Assembly: GCF_003258605.2 (NCBI RefSeq)
Contig: NZ_CP031264.1
Span: forward strand, 5,944,232-6,008,231
Direction: 5' to 3'
From: Peterkaempfera bronchialis
GTDB lineage: Bacteria; Actinomycetota; Actinomycetes; Streptomycetales; Streptomycetaceae
Length of the DNA stretch: 64,000 nt
Position numbers and translations under genes: made by a program. Shown here piece after piece: positions 46,554 through 54,800 of this stretch (position 1 is its first letter; every line of letters begins with the position of its first letter). The notes beneath the pieces are model-generated. The model was not told the origin of the DNA. It ran no database searches and worked only from the letters and a program-made list of their open reading frames with translations.

Positions 46554-46888
46554 CACCCCCCACCCACTGCCCCGCGCTCGGCTTCCCGCCTGGCTCCGCT
46601 CCGGGATTCCCGCCTGGACCCATGCCCGGCCTCGCTCCCGGCGCTGTGCCTGGCCCCGTGCCGGGCCCCCTGCCGGGCTCCGTGCCTGACCTGGTGTCGG
46701 GCTCACTGCCCGGCCTCACGCCGAGCCCCGCCTCGGGCTTCACACCTGGCCCCGCGCTTGGCTCCGCGCCGGGCTTCCCGCCTGGACCCACACCCGGCCC
46801 CACGTCCGGCCCTTTGCCCGGCCCCGCCCCGGGCTCCGCGCCCGGCCTCGGCCCCGCTCCCGGGTTCGGCTCCGAGGTGGCGAGATGA
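46550..46888 (+). CDS. Possible Pro-Gly-rich repeat protein, 112 residues
   Basis: A GTG at 46550 overlaps the stop of the upstream gene as GTGA, and its own stop overlaps the next gene's ATG as ATGA (46885-46888). Between them lies an uninterrupted frame of 13 lead residues, 24 tetrapeptides of mostly Pro-Gly-x-x, and Val-Ala-Arg. The double four-base overlap is what a translationally coupled gene would look like. No ribosome-binding site of its own is visible, and such repeats are open in several frames, so it may be non-coding. Confidence 0.35.
   Translation: MTPPTHCPALGFPPGSAPGFPPGPMPGLAPGAVPGPVPGPLPGSVPDLVSGSLPGLTPSPASGFTPGPALGSAPGFPPGPTPGPTSGPLPGPAPGSAPGLGPAPGFGSEVAR
46589..46876 (+). 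repeat. 24 tandem copies of an imperfect 12-bp unit
   Basis: The 288 bases divide exactly into 24 units of 12 bp with consensus near CCGGGCYCCNYG. Several units are identical or differ at one or two bases, while others have drifted. No unit is lost or shifted, so the period stays in register with codons throughout. The array fills the whole gap between the membrane-protein gene and the AT-like gene. Confidence 0.9.
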
Positions 46889-47793
46889 CCCTGGCGTTCC
46901 TCTGCGGTCCGGAGCCGGCCGAGGACGACGGGGCCGGTGCCGCCGCCTTCCATGCGGCCTTTCCGGTGATGCGCCACCACTACGGCAGGGTCGCGCAGTG
47001 GACCGGCCTGGACACCGCCGCCCTGCTGCACGGCCGCGGCGCCCCGGCGGGCCGGGTCGCGCTCGCCACGGCGATGCTCGGCATCCATGACGTCCTCGCC
47101 GTACACGGCATCCGCCCCGCCGTCCTCGGCGGACTCGGGGTGGGGGCACTGGTGAGCGCCTGCCTCGCCCGCGCCCTCCCCCGGCAGGACCTGATCGGCC
47201 TGCTGCTCGACAGCGACAGCGACAGCAGCGACGCCGCCACCCTCGGCGGCACCGCGCTGGCCTTCCTCCCGGCCGGCCACGACCCCGCCTGGTACCGGGC
47301 CGCCGACCCCGGGAGCGTGCGTACCGAAGCCGTGCTGGGGCTCGACCCCAGCGGCCGGTACCGGGTCCTGCTGCTGACGGGGGTCCGCGCCGCCCTGGAG
47401 AAGCTCGCCGCCGAGGCCCCGCCCGGCGCCGTCCGGGTACACGAGGGCAACGGCGCCGTCCTGCACAGCCCGCTCGGCCGGCAGGCGGACGGCATCCCGT
47501 TCACCGCCCCCGCGCTGCCGCTCTGCTGCGGTCCCGACGGCACCACCCTCACCACGGCGGACGACGTCGCACGGCTCTTCCGCCGCACCACGCCGGCAAC
47601 GGCCGACCTCGACGCGATGCTGCGGGAGATACACGGCCACGGCACCCGGCTCGCCCTGGTCCTCGGCCCCTCACTGCCGAGGAACCTGGTCCGCTTCCCC
47701 TTCCCCGTGGTGCACATCGAGTCGCCCGGCGACATCAGCGCCGCCATCTCGGCCATCCTCGACTTCGGCGTACGGCTGCCCACCGCCAGGTGA
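46885..47793 (+). CDS. Acyltransferase-like protein lacking the catalytic serine
   Basis: A 302-residue protein that aligns along its length with PKS acyltransferase domains: LAFLCGPEPAEDD start, AVHGIRPAVLGGLGVGALVSA where ATs have GHSxGELAAA, VRVHEGNGAVLHSPLG, and a C-terminal GTRLALVLGPSLPRNLV like the AT end. The nucleophile elbow reads G-L-G-V-G (83-87), so His-Ser is replaced by Leu-Gly, and the HAFH/YASH motif is missing. It is therefore probably not a working acyltransferase and may act as a scaffold, an inhibitor or a relic. GAGGTGG precedes the ATG. It is the last gene before a strong terminator. Confidence 0.65.
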   Translation: MTLAFLCGPEPAEDDGAGAAAFHAAFPVMRHHYGRVAQWTGLDTAALLHGRGAPAGRVALATAMLGIHDVLAVHGIRPAVLGGLGVGALVSACLARALPRQDLIGLLLDSDSDSSDAATLGGTALAFLPAGHDPAWYRAADPGSVRTEAVLGLDPSGRYRVLLLTGVRAALEKLAAEAPPGAVRVHEGNGAVLHSPLGRQADGIPFTAPALPLCCGPDGTTLTTADDVARLFRRTTPATADLDAMLREIHGHGTRLALVLGPSLPRNLVRFPFPVVHIESPGDISAAISAILDFGVRLPTAR

Positions 47794-47796
47794 ACG

Positions 47797-47848
47797 CCTG
47801 ATGGGTGTGCCCTCCCCGGCCGGAGCCGGGGAGGGCACACCCATCAGG
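47797..47848. terminator. Perfect 24-bp inverted repeat, bidirectional terminator
   Basis: Arms at 47797-47820 and 47825-47848 are perfectly complementary around a 4-nt loop (CGGA). The repeat lies between the convergent AT-like gene and ferredoxin gene. This is the strongest hairpin noticed in the window. Confidence 0.9.
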
Positions 47849-47863
47849 GGCGGCGGCCCGCCC

Positions 47864-48181
47864 TCAGACCGCGAACTCCGCGTCCGCGTCCGGCCCGTAG
47901 ACCTCCACCGCATCGCTGGTCCGCCGCACATGGATGCATTCGCCGGGGCACTCCCGGGCGGAGTCCACCACATCCCGCAGCAGCGGCAGCGGGACCCGTG
48001 CGGTCGCCCCCGGAGCCTGCCGCAACTCGTCGTCCTCGCCCTTCACATAGGCGAGGCCGTCGATATCCAGCTCGAAGACCTCGGGCGCGTACTGGGCGCA
48101 GATCCCGTCCCCGGTGCACAGATCCTGGTCGATCCAGACCTCAAGCTCCTGGTCGTTCTGTGTGGTCGTCTGCGTGGACAT
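47864..48181 (-). CDS. Ferredoxin, single-cluster [3Fe-4S]/[4Fe-4S] type
   Basis: A 105-residue acidic ferredoxin. Cluster residues: C22, D25 and C28 in CTGDGIC, and C78 plus C82 in ECPGEC. Asp takes the place of the second Cys of a CxxCxxC motif, as in P450-type [3Fe-4S] ferredoxins or Asp-ligated [4Fe-4S] ferredoxins. ATG 48181 (MSTQTTTQ) is chosen because AGGTGG lies just before it and it matches family length. It follows mqnE on the same strand with a 55-bp gap, so it could donate electrons to the radical SAM enzymes MqnE/MqnC or to a P450 outside the window. I recall similar ferredoxins as common in Streptomyces genomes. Confidence 0.88.
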   Translation of the reverse strand: MSTQTTTQNDQELEVWIDQDLCTGDGICAQYAPEVFELDIDGLAYVKGEDDELRQAPGATARVPLPLLRDVVDSARECPGECIHVRRTSDAVEVYGPDADAEFAV

Positions 48182-48236
48182 TCCACCTGCCTGCCGATCC
48201 TGTCGGAATGGTTGAGGGGACCCGGACTCCGGGCCG

Positions 48237-49400
48237 TCAGACCCGCATGGCCTGCGGGGACTCACGGCGGTCCGGGTCCGGTCCCTGGTACTCGCGGATG
48301 ATCTCGTACCGGGTGTTGCGCTCCACCGGGCGGAAGCCGGCGTCCCGGATCAGGTCCAGGATGTCGTTGCGGGTCAGCTTGTTGGGGGTGCCGAAGTCGT
48401 CCGCGTCATGGGTGATCTTGTACTCCACGACCGAGCCGTCCATGTCGTCCGCGCCGTGGCTCAGCGCCAGCTGCGCCGTGGCGAGGCCGTGCATCACCCA
48501 GAAGACCTTCACATGCGGGACGTTGTCGAAGAGCAGCCGGGAGACCGCGAAGGTCTTCAGCGCCTCGGCGCCGGTCGCCATCGTGGTGCGCGCCTGGAGC
48601 CGGTTGCGGACCTTGCCGTCCTTCATGTCCACGAAGTCATGCTGGTAGCGCAGCGGGATGAAGACCTGGAAGCCGCCGGTCTCGTCCTGGAGTTCGCGCA
48701 GCCGCAGCACATGGTCCACCCGGTGCCGGGGCTCCTCGATGTGCCCGTAGAGCATGGTGCAGGGCGTCTTGAGACCCTTGCCGTGCGCCAGCCGGTGGAT
48801 CCGCGACCAGTCCTCCCAGTGCGTGCGGTGGTCGACGATGTGCTGCCGCACCTCCCAGTCGAAGATCTCCGCGCCGCCGCCGGTCAGCGACTCCAGACCG
48901 GCGTCGATCAGCTCGTCCAGGATCTCGCTGGCGCTCAGCCCGGAGATCGTCTCGAAGTGGTGGATCTCGGTGGCGGTGAACGCCTTCAGGCCGACGTTGG
49001 GCAGCGCCTTCTTCAACTCCCGCAGCGAGCGCGGGTAGTAGCGCCAGGGCAGCGACGGGTGCAGGCCGTTGACGATGTGCAGCTCGGAGAGGTTCTCCCC
49101 CTCCATCGCCTTGGCCAGCCGCACGGCCTCCTCGATGCGCATGGTGTACGCGTCCTTCTCGCCCGGCTTGCGCTGGAAGGAGCAGTACGCGCACGAGGCC
49201 GTGCACACATTGGTCATATTGAGATGGCGGTTGACGTTGAAGTGGACGAGGTCGCCGTTCTTCTCGGTCCGCACATGGTGCGCCAGCCCGCCCAGCCAGG
49301 CCAGGTCGTCGCTCTCGTACAGGGCGATGCCGTCCTCGCGGGACAGCCGCTCACCCGCGAAGACCTTCTCCTCCAGCTCGCGCTTGAGCCCGATATCCAT
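48237..49400 (-). CDS. mqnE: Aminofutalosine synthase (radical SAM), MqnE
   Basis: A 387-residue radical SAM enzyme; CxxxCxxC at C66, C70 and C73 in NRHLNMTNVCTASCAYCSF, the MqnE-type context. MqnE joins the MqnA product to the SAM-derived adenosyl radical to give aminofutalosine. ATG 49400 (MDIGLKRELEEKVF) is chosen by family length; an upstream in-frame extension has no family features. It lies between ligase-like copy 2 and the ferredoxin in a three-gene minus-strand operon. With MqnA, MqnC and MqnD it completes the route except for the nucleosidase step (MqnB or MTA/SAH nucleosidase), which the host must supply. Confidence 0.93.
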   Translation of the reverse strand: MDIGLKRELEEKVFAGERLSREDGIALYESDDLAWLGGLAHHVRTEKNGDLVHFNVNRHLNMTNVCTASCAYCSFQRKPGEKDAYTMRIEEAVRLAKAMEGENLSELHIVNGLHPSLPWRYYPRSLRELKKALPNVGLKAFTATEIHHFETISGLSASEILDELIDAGLESLTGGGAEIFDWEVRQHIVDHRTHWEDWSRIHRLAHGKGLKTPCTMLYGHIEEPRHRVDHVLRLRELQDETGGFQVFIPLRYQHDFVDMKDGKVRNRLQARTTMATGAEALKTFAVSRLLFDNVPHVKVFWVMHGLATAQLALSHGADDMDGSVVEYKITHDADDFGTPNKLTRNDILDLIRDAGFRPVERNTRYEIIREYQGPDPDRRESPQAMRV

Positions 49401-49467
49401 TCCCAGCAGTCTCCTCGGTAGGTGCCCATGGCAGAGAGAGTGGGCGAGCGTCCGCGACGCCTCGCCG

Positions 49468-50559
49468 TCAGTAGATTCCTTCGGGAACCGCCCAGGTGGC
49501 CTGCAACGGCTGGATGTTGGCGACACCGTCGCACGGCGGCCCGGCCGGGAGCCGGTGGCGCACGGCCTGGTCGCGCTCCAGGACACCGGGCAGGAACAGG
49601 TCCTCGTGCAGCACGGTGAGCCGGACCCGGCCGACCTCCCCGTACTCCACCGTCCGGGACGGATCGCCCCGGTCGACCACGTCCATGGTCACCTGCGGAT
49701 AGTGCGGGACATACGGAAGGACGTCCCCGCCGTCCTCCGCCGGCAGCCCCGTCGCGCCGCCGAAGGTGTTCTCGTACGCCGTCCCGATCAGGCCGCCGCC
49801 GAGCGCGTCGGCGAACTCCCGGTACATCGCCGGCAGGATCTGCGTCCCGCTCAGCCACACCCCGGAGAGCCCCGCCACCAGCTCCGGCCGGCGCCGCAGC
49901 AGCGCCTGGAACAGTGCCGGAGTCGTCTCCAGGTAGTCGACCCCGGTGCTGCTCAGAATGTCGGTGATCTGCCCCGTCAGATGGTCCACATAGCGGTTGA
50001 CCTCCGCGAGCCGGCCGGCCCCGATCAACCGCCTGATCCAGCGCGGGTCGAGATCGATCCGGTACACCACCGATTCCTGCGACCGGGCCACCTGCGCGGC
50101 CCCCAGCCCCACCGGATGCGGCCCGCCGGGCGTGGCATGCACCCAGGTCCGGCCGCTGCGGAAGCCGGCCGCCGCCAACCCGGCACCGCGCCAGGCGGCG
50201 CGGTGGGCCGACATCGCCTCCGTGAGGAAGACCCGGCACGGCCTACCCATGGTGCCCTCCGACTCGAAGACGCACCCGGTCGGCGGACCGGACGCACCCT
50301 GCGGCACGAGGTCGACGGGGTCCACCTGCCGCAGCACCTCCGGCATCAGGTCGCCGAAGGCCCGCAGCTCCCCGTACCGCGTGATGTCGAACGGGTCGAA
50401 CCCCAGCGCGCCACGCCGCTTCAGCCAGAACGGGGAACCCGAGACCGGGTCGAAGTGGCGCCGCACGACCTGCCGGGTCCACGCGTCCAGGTCGGTGGCC
50501 GACTGCCGCTCCAGCCACTGCCCGGAGAGAAGGGCGTCCGGTGATCCGGTGATCGCCAT
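49468..50559 (-). CDS. Truncated PaaK-like adenylate-forming ligase homologue, copy 2
   Basis: A 363-residue paralogue of the protein at 30108-31193, with the same landmarks: LDAWTRQVVRRHFDP, FWLKRRGALGFDPFDITRY, a VFESEGTMGRPCRVF loop, and the shared end DGVANIQPLQATWAVPEGIY. The ATP-loop motif at 100-107 reads SEGTMGRP; the second Thr of the GTTG core is Met, so adenylation may be weakened or lost. ATG 50559 is supported by AGGAAAGGAACGG upstream. It is the first gene of the operon with mqnE, facing mqnD across a 200-bp promoter region. It may act on the mqn-derived acid, perhaps as a pair with copy 1; this is inference. Confidence 0.75.
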   Translation of the reverse strand: MAITGSPDALLSGQWLERQSATDLDAWTRQVVRRHFDPVSGSPFWLKRRGALGFDPFDITRYGELRAFGDLMPEVLRQVDPVDLVPQGASGPPTGCVFESEGTMGRPCRVFLTEAMSAHRAAWRGAGLAAAGFRSGRTWVHATPGGPHPVGLGAAQVARSQESVVYRIDLDPRWIRRLIGAGRLAEVNRYVDHLTGQITDILSSTGVDYLETTPALFQALLRRRPELVAGLSGVWLSGTQILPAMYREFADALGGGLIGTAYENTFGGATGLPAEDGGDVLPYVPHYPQVTMDVVDRGDPSRTVEYGEVGRVRLTVLHEDLFLPGVLERDQAVRHRLPAGPPCDGVANIQPLQATWAVPEGIY

Positions 50560-50759
50560 CACCGTTCCTTTCCTCAGGGCAAGGTCACGAGCGCGGGGCA
50601 TCGGGGCCCGGGGCTCCCCCGTGAGCAGCCCGCTCATACTCGCCGAGGTCTCTCTGGGGAAATCCCCACACCCGGAACCGGTTTGCTGGAACAGGGCACC
50701 CGCCCCCCGCGACGCACACCCACCCACCCGCGCAGAGCAGAGCAGCGAGAGGCGGCCCC
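50560..50759. promoter_or_regulatory. Divergent promoter region between ligase-like copy 2 and mqnD
   Basis: This 200-bp gap separates two operons of the naphthoate pathway. It holds two short palindromes: GGGGAAATCCCC at 50656-50667 (5-bp arms) and AACCGGTT at 50676-50683. They lie 8 bp apart and could be operator half-sites for a shared regulator. No regulator gene is in the window, and no -35/-10 pair was recognised. Confidence 0.4.
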
Positions 50760-51638
50760 ATGCCCACCACGACCGACCGACTGACGATGGCGTACTCGCC
50801 CTGCCCCAACGACACCTTCGTCTTCCACGCCTGGAGCCACGGCCTGGTCCCCGGAGCCCCCGAGATCGACGTGACGCTCGCCGACATCGACATCACCAAC
50901 GGACTGGCCGAGCGCGAAGAACTCGACATCCTGAAGATCTCGTACGGCGCCCTGCCCCACGTCCTGGACCACTACGCACTGCTGCCCTGCGGCGGCGCAC
51001 TCGGCCGGGGCTGCGGCCCGCTGCTGCTCCGCAACGACCAGGCCGGCCCGGACTCCCTGGTCGGCGCGACGATCGCCGTCCCCAGCACCCACTCCACGGC
51101 CTACCTGCTCTTCCGGCTCTGGGCGGCCCGCGCCGTCCCCGGCTACACCGGAGAGGTCGTGGTGATGCCGTTCCACGAGATCATGCCCGCCGTCCGCGAC
51201 GGCCGGGTCGACGCGGGACTCGTCATCCACGAGGCCCGCTTCACCTACCACCAGTACGGCCTGCACTGCCTCGCCGACATGGGCGAGGAGTGGGAGAAGG
51301 ACACCGGACTGCCCATCCCGCTCGGCGCGATCGTCGCCCGGCGCAGCCTCGGCGCCCAGCAGCTGAACGCCCTCGCCGACGCCCTCCGCAGCTCCGTCCG
51401 CTACGCCTGGAACGCCCCCGAGGCGTCCCGCGACCATGTGCTGCGCCACGCCCAGGAGATGGCCCCCTCGGTGGTCGACCAGCACATCGAGCTCTATGTG
51501 AACACCTTCACCGCCGACCTCGGCGAGAGCGGCTACGCGGCCGTACGCGCACTGCTCGACCGCTCCGCCGACGCGGGGCTGCTCCCGGCCGTCGCCCCCG
51601 CCGCACTGGACTTCCCGCCCGCCCGGCAGGAACGCTAG
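50760..51638 (+). CDS. mqnD: 1,4-dihydroxy-6-naphthoate synthase, MqnD
   Basis: A 292-residue protein of the same fold family as MqnA, with the MqnD opening AYSPCPNDTFVFHAW (about 11-25), DILKISYGALPHVL, and GLVIHEARFTYHQYGL with the conserved His. It converts cyclic dehypoxanthinyl futalosine to 1,4-dihydroxy-6-naphthoate, the bicyclic core. It is divergent from ligase-like copy 2/mqnE and lies 218 bp before PKS E. Length and motifs are normal. Confidence 0.93.
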   Translation: MPTTTDRLTMAYSPCPNDTFVFHAWSHGLVPGAPEIDVTLADIDITNGLAEREELDILKISYGALPHVLDHYALLPCGGALGRGCGPLLLRNDQAGPDSLVGATIAVPSTHSTAYLLFRLWAARAVPGYTGEVVVMPFHEIMPAVRDGRVDAGLVIHEARFTYHQYGLHCLADMGEEWEKDTGLPIPLGAIVARRSLGAQQLNALADALRSSVRYAWNAPEASRDHVLRHAQEMAPSVVDQHIELYVNTFTADLGESGYAAVRALLDRSADAGLLPAVAPAALDFPPARQER

Positions 51639-51856
51639 GAGTTCTCTTAGAGCCGGTCCGGCAGCGCCGGGGGACCCCCTCGGACCTGCGCATAATCGGG
51701 CGGAGGCGGCAGTCCGGCGGAGGCCGCGCGACGCCCCAGCACCCCCGGTACCCGGTCCTGCCAGGGACCGCCCGCACCCGATGGGTTCGTTCATCTCCCG
51801 GCGGTGTCCCGGTGTCCCGGTGACACCCTGCGCCCGCTGTCGAAGGGAACCGACCT
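51639..51856 (+). promoter_or_regulatory. Spacer between mqnD and PKS E
   Basis: The 218-bp gap has an imperfect hairpin just after the mqnD stop (GGTCCG at about 51656 pairing with CGGACC near 51687, with G and C runs inside), a possible terminator. GAAGGGAA at 51842-51849 is the ribosome-binding site for the GTG of PKS E. A PKS E promoter is likely but no hexamers stand out. Confidence 0.35.
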
Positions 51857-54800
51857 GTGAGCGAGGACCGGCTTCGCGACTACCTCAAGCGCGTCACCGC
51901 AGAGCTGCACCGCACCCGCAGCCGCCTGCGCCAGGTCGAGTCCAAGACCGCGGAACCGATCGCCATCGTCGCCATGAGCTGCCGCTACCCGGGCGGGGTA
52001 CGGACCCCCGAGGAGCTGTGGCGACTCGTCGACACCGCGACCGACGGCATCTCCGCCTTCCCCGAGGACCGGGGCTGGGACATCGACGCGCTGTACCACC
52101 CGGACCCCGACCGGCCGGGCACCTGCTACACCCGCGAAGGCGGCTTCCTGCACAGCGCCGCCGACTTCGACGCCGACTTCTTCGGCATGTCGCCCCGCGA
52201 AGCCCTCGCCACCGACCCCCAGCAGCGGCTGCTGCTCGAAATCTCCTGGGAGGCGTTCGAGCGCGCCGGCCTGGACCCCGGCACCCTGAAAGGCAGCCCC
52301 ACCGGCGTCTTCGTCGGCGTGATGTACAACGACTACGGCTCACGCTTCCCGGAACCCCCCGCCGGTCTCGACGGCTACATCGGCAACGGCAGCGCCGCCA
52401 GCATCGCCTCCGGCCGGATCTCCTACACCTTCGGTCTTGAAGGCCCGGCGGTGACGGTGGACACGGCCTGCTCGTCATCGCTGGTCGCCCTGCACCTGGC
52501 CGCGCAGGCGCTGCGGGCCGGGGAATGCGACCTGGCCCTCGCCGGGGGAGTCGCGGTGATGTCGACACCGGTGACCTTCCTGGAGTTCAGCCGCCAGCGC
52601 GGCCTCTCCGCCGACGGCCGCTGCAAGTCGTTCGCGGACGGCGCGGACGGCACCGGCTGGGGCGAGGGCGCCGGAATGCTGCTGCTGGAGCGGCTGTCGG
52701 ATGCGCAGCGCCTCGGGCATCAGGTACTGGCGGTGGTACGGGGATCCGCGGTCAACCAGGACGGTGCGAGCAGCGGCCTGACCGCGCCCAACGGCCCCTC
52801 GCAGCAGCGGGTGATCCGGGCTGCTCTGGCCAGTGCCGGGTTGACGGCTGCCGAGGTGGACGCGGTGGAGGCGCACGGTACGGGGACGACGCTGGGCGAC
52901 CCCATCGAGGCGCAGGCCCTGCTGGCGACGTACGGTCAGGGGCGCGAAGAGGCGCAGCCGCTCTGGCTGGGCTCGCTGAAGTCCAACATCGGGCACACGC
53001 AGGCGGCGGCCGGGGTCGGCGGCGTCATCAAGATGGTGCAGGCGCTGCGCCATGGACGGCTGCCGCGCACCCTGCACGTCGACGCCCCCTCCTCCACCGT
53101 GGACTGGTCGGAGGGGAACGTCCGGCTGCTCACCGAGCCGGTGGAGTGGCCGGAGAGCGGTGATCGGCCGCGCCGGGCGGGGGTCTCGGCGTTCGGCGTC
53201 AGCGGGACCAATGCGCACGCCATCCTCGAAGAGGCTCCTCCTGCGGCCGTCGATGAGGAGGGGGAGCAGCCCACCACTGCTGTGGAGGCGCTGCCGGTGC
53301 TGCCCTGGGTGGTCTCGGGCCGTACCCCCGAGGCGCTGCGGGCCCAGGCGGCGCAGTTGCTGGCCCACTTGGACACGCACGCCGACGCGGACCCGCGTGA
53401 GGTGGCGTACTCCCTGGCCACCACCCGGTCCGCGTTCGACCACCGGGCGGTGGTGCTGGGCGAGGACCGCGCCGCGCTGGTCCAGGCCCTGGGCGCGGTG
53501 GCGACCGGCGAACCCGCGCCTGGCGCGGTGGTCGGCACCGCCCGGCGCGGGGGGCGGCTGGCGTTTCTGTTCGCTGGGCAGGGTGCGCAGCGGGTGGGGA
53601 TGGGGCGTGGGTTGTATGAGGCGTTCCCGGTTTTTGCGGGGGCGTTTGATGCGGTGTGTGCGTGGGTGGATGGGGAGTTGGGGCGTTCGCTGCGTGAGGT
53701 GGTCTTCGGCGACGACGCGGAGCTGCTGAACGGGACGGGGTTGACTCAGCCTGCGTTGTTTGCGGTGGAGGTGGCGCTGTTCCGGCTGCTGGAGTCGTGG
53801 GGTGTCCGGGCGGATTATCTGGTCGGGCATTCGGTGGGTGAGCTGGCCGCTGCGCATGTGGCGGGGGTGTTGTCGCTGGAGGATGCGTGCCGGCTGGTGG
53901 TGGCGCGTGGTCGTCTGATGCAGGCGCTGCCTTCGGGTGGGGCGATGGTGTCGGTGCAGGCGTCCGAGGCTGAGGTGCTGCCGCTGCTGGTCGGTCGTGA
54001 GGCCGAGGTGAGTATCGCCGCGCTGAACGGCCCGACCGCCACCGTGATCGCGGGTGATGAGGCCGCCGTCCTGGTGGTGGCCGCGCACTTCACCGCACTC
54101 GGCCGCAAGACGACGCGCCTGCGGGTCAGCCACGCCTTCCACTCCCCCCGGATGGAGCCGATGCTGGCCGACTTCCGGGCCGTCGCGGAGAGCGTGGAGT
54201 ACCACCAGCCCGTGATTCCGGTGGTCTCCAATGTGACCGGTCGACTCGCCACGGCAGAGGAGTTGACCTCGCCGGAGTATTGGGTGCGGCATGTCCGGCA
54301 GGCCGTCCGCTTCGCCGACGGCATCGGCTGGCTGGAGCAGCACGGCGTCACCCGCTATGTCGAGCTGGGCCCCGACGGCACCCTGACCGCCATGGCCCGC
54401 GCCTGCCTGACGGACGACGGCGACCCGCTTCTCACCCCGACGCTGCGCAAGGACCGCCCGGAGGGCGCGAGCCTGCTCACCGCCGTCGGTGAGCTGTATG
54501 TGCACGGCACCGGCGTGGACTGGACGGCGCTCCTCCCCGCCGCCCGGCCGGTGGATCTGCCCACCTATGCCTTCCAGCGCCGCCGCTACTGGCTCGACGC
54601 CGCAGCCGGGACCAGGTCCCGTACCGGAGCGCATCCGCTGTGGGGAGCCACCGTCACGCTGGCCGACTCCTCCGCCGTGATCTCGACGGGGCGGCTCTCC
54701 CGGCGCACCCATCCCTGGCTGGCCGACCACACCACCTTCGGCAGTGCGCTACTGCCCGCCGCCGCGCTGGTCGACCTGGCCCTGCATGTCGGCGGCCAGA

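Noticed and set aside
46589-46876. CRISPR array
   Set aside because: Units of 12 bp follow each other directly without spacers, and no cas genes are present.
45830-46888. 352-codon plus-strand frame covering the membrane-protein gene
   Set aside because: Its first two thirds overlap the intergenic region and the DUF6069-like gene in another frame. Only the part from GTG 46550 has independent support and is listed separately.
47864-48265. Longer ferredoxin start at 48265
   Set aside because: The 28 extra residues have no ferredoxin features, and the ATG at 48181 has a good ribosome-binding site.
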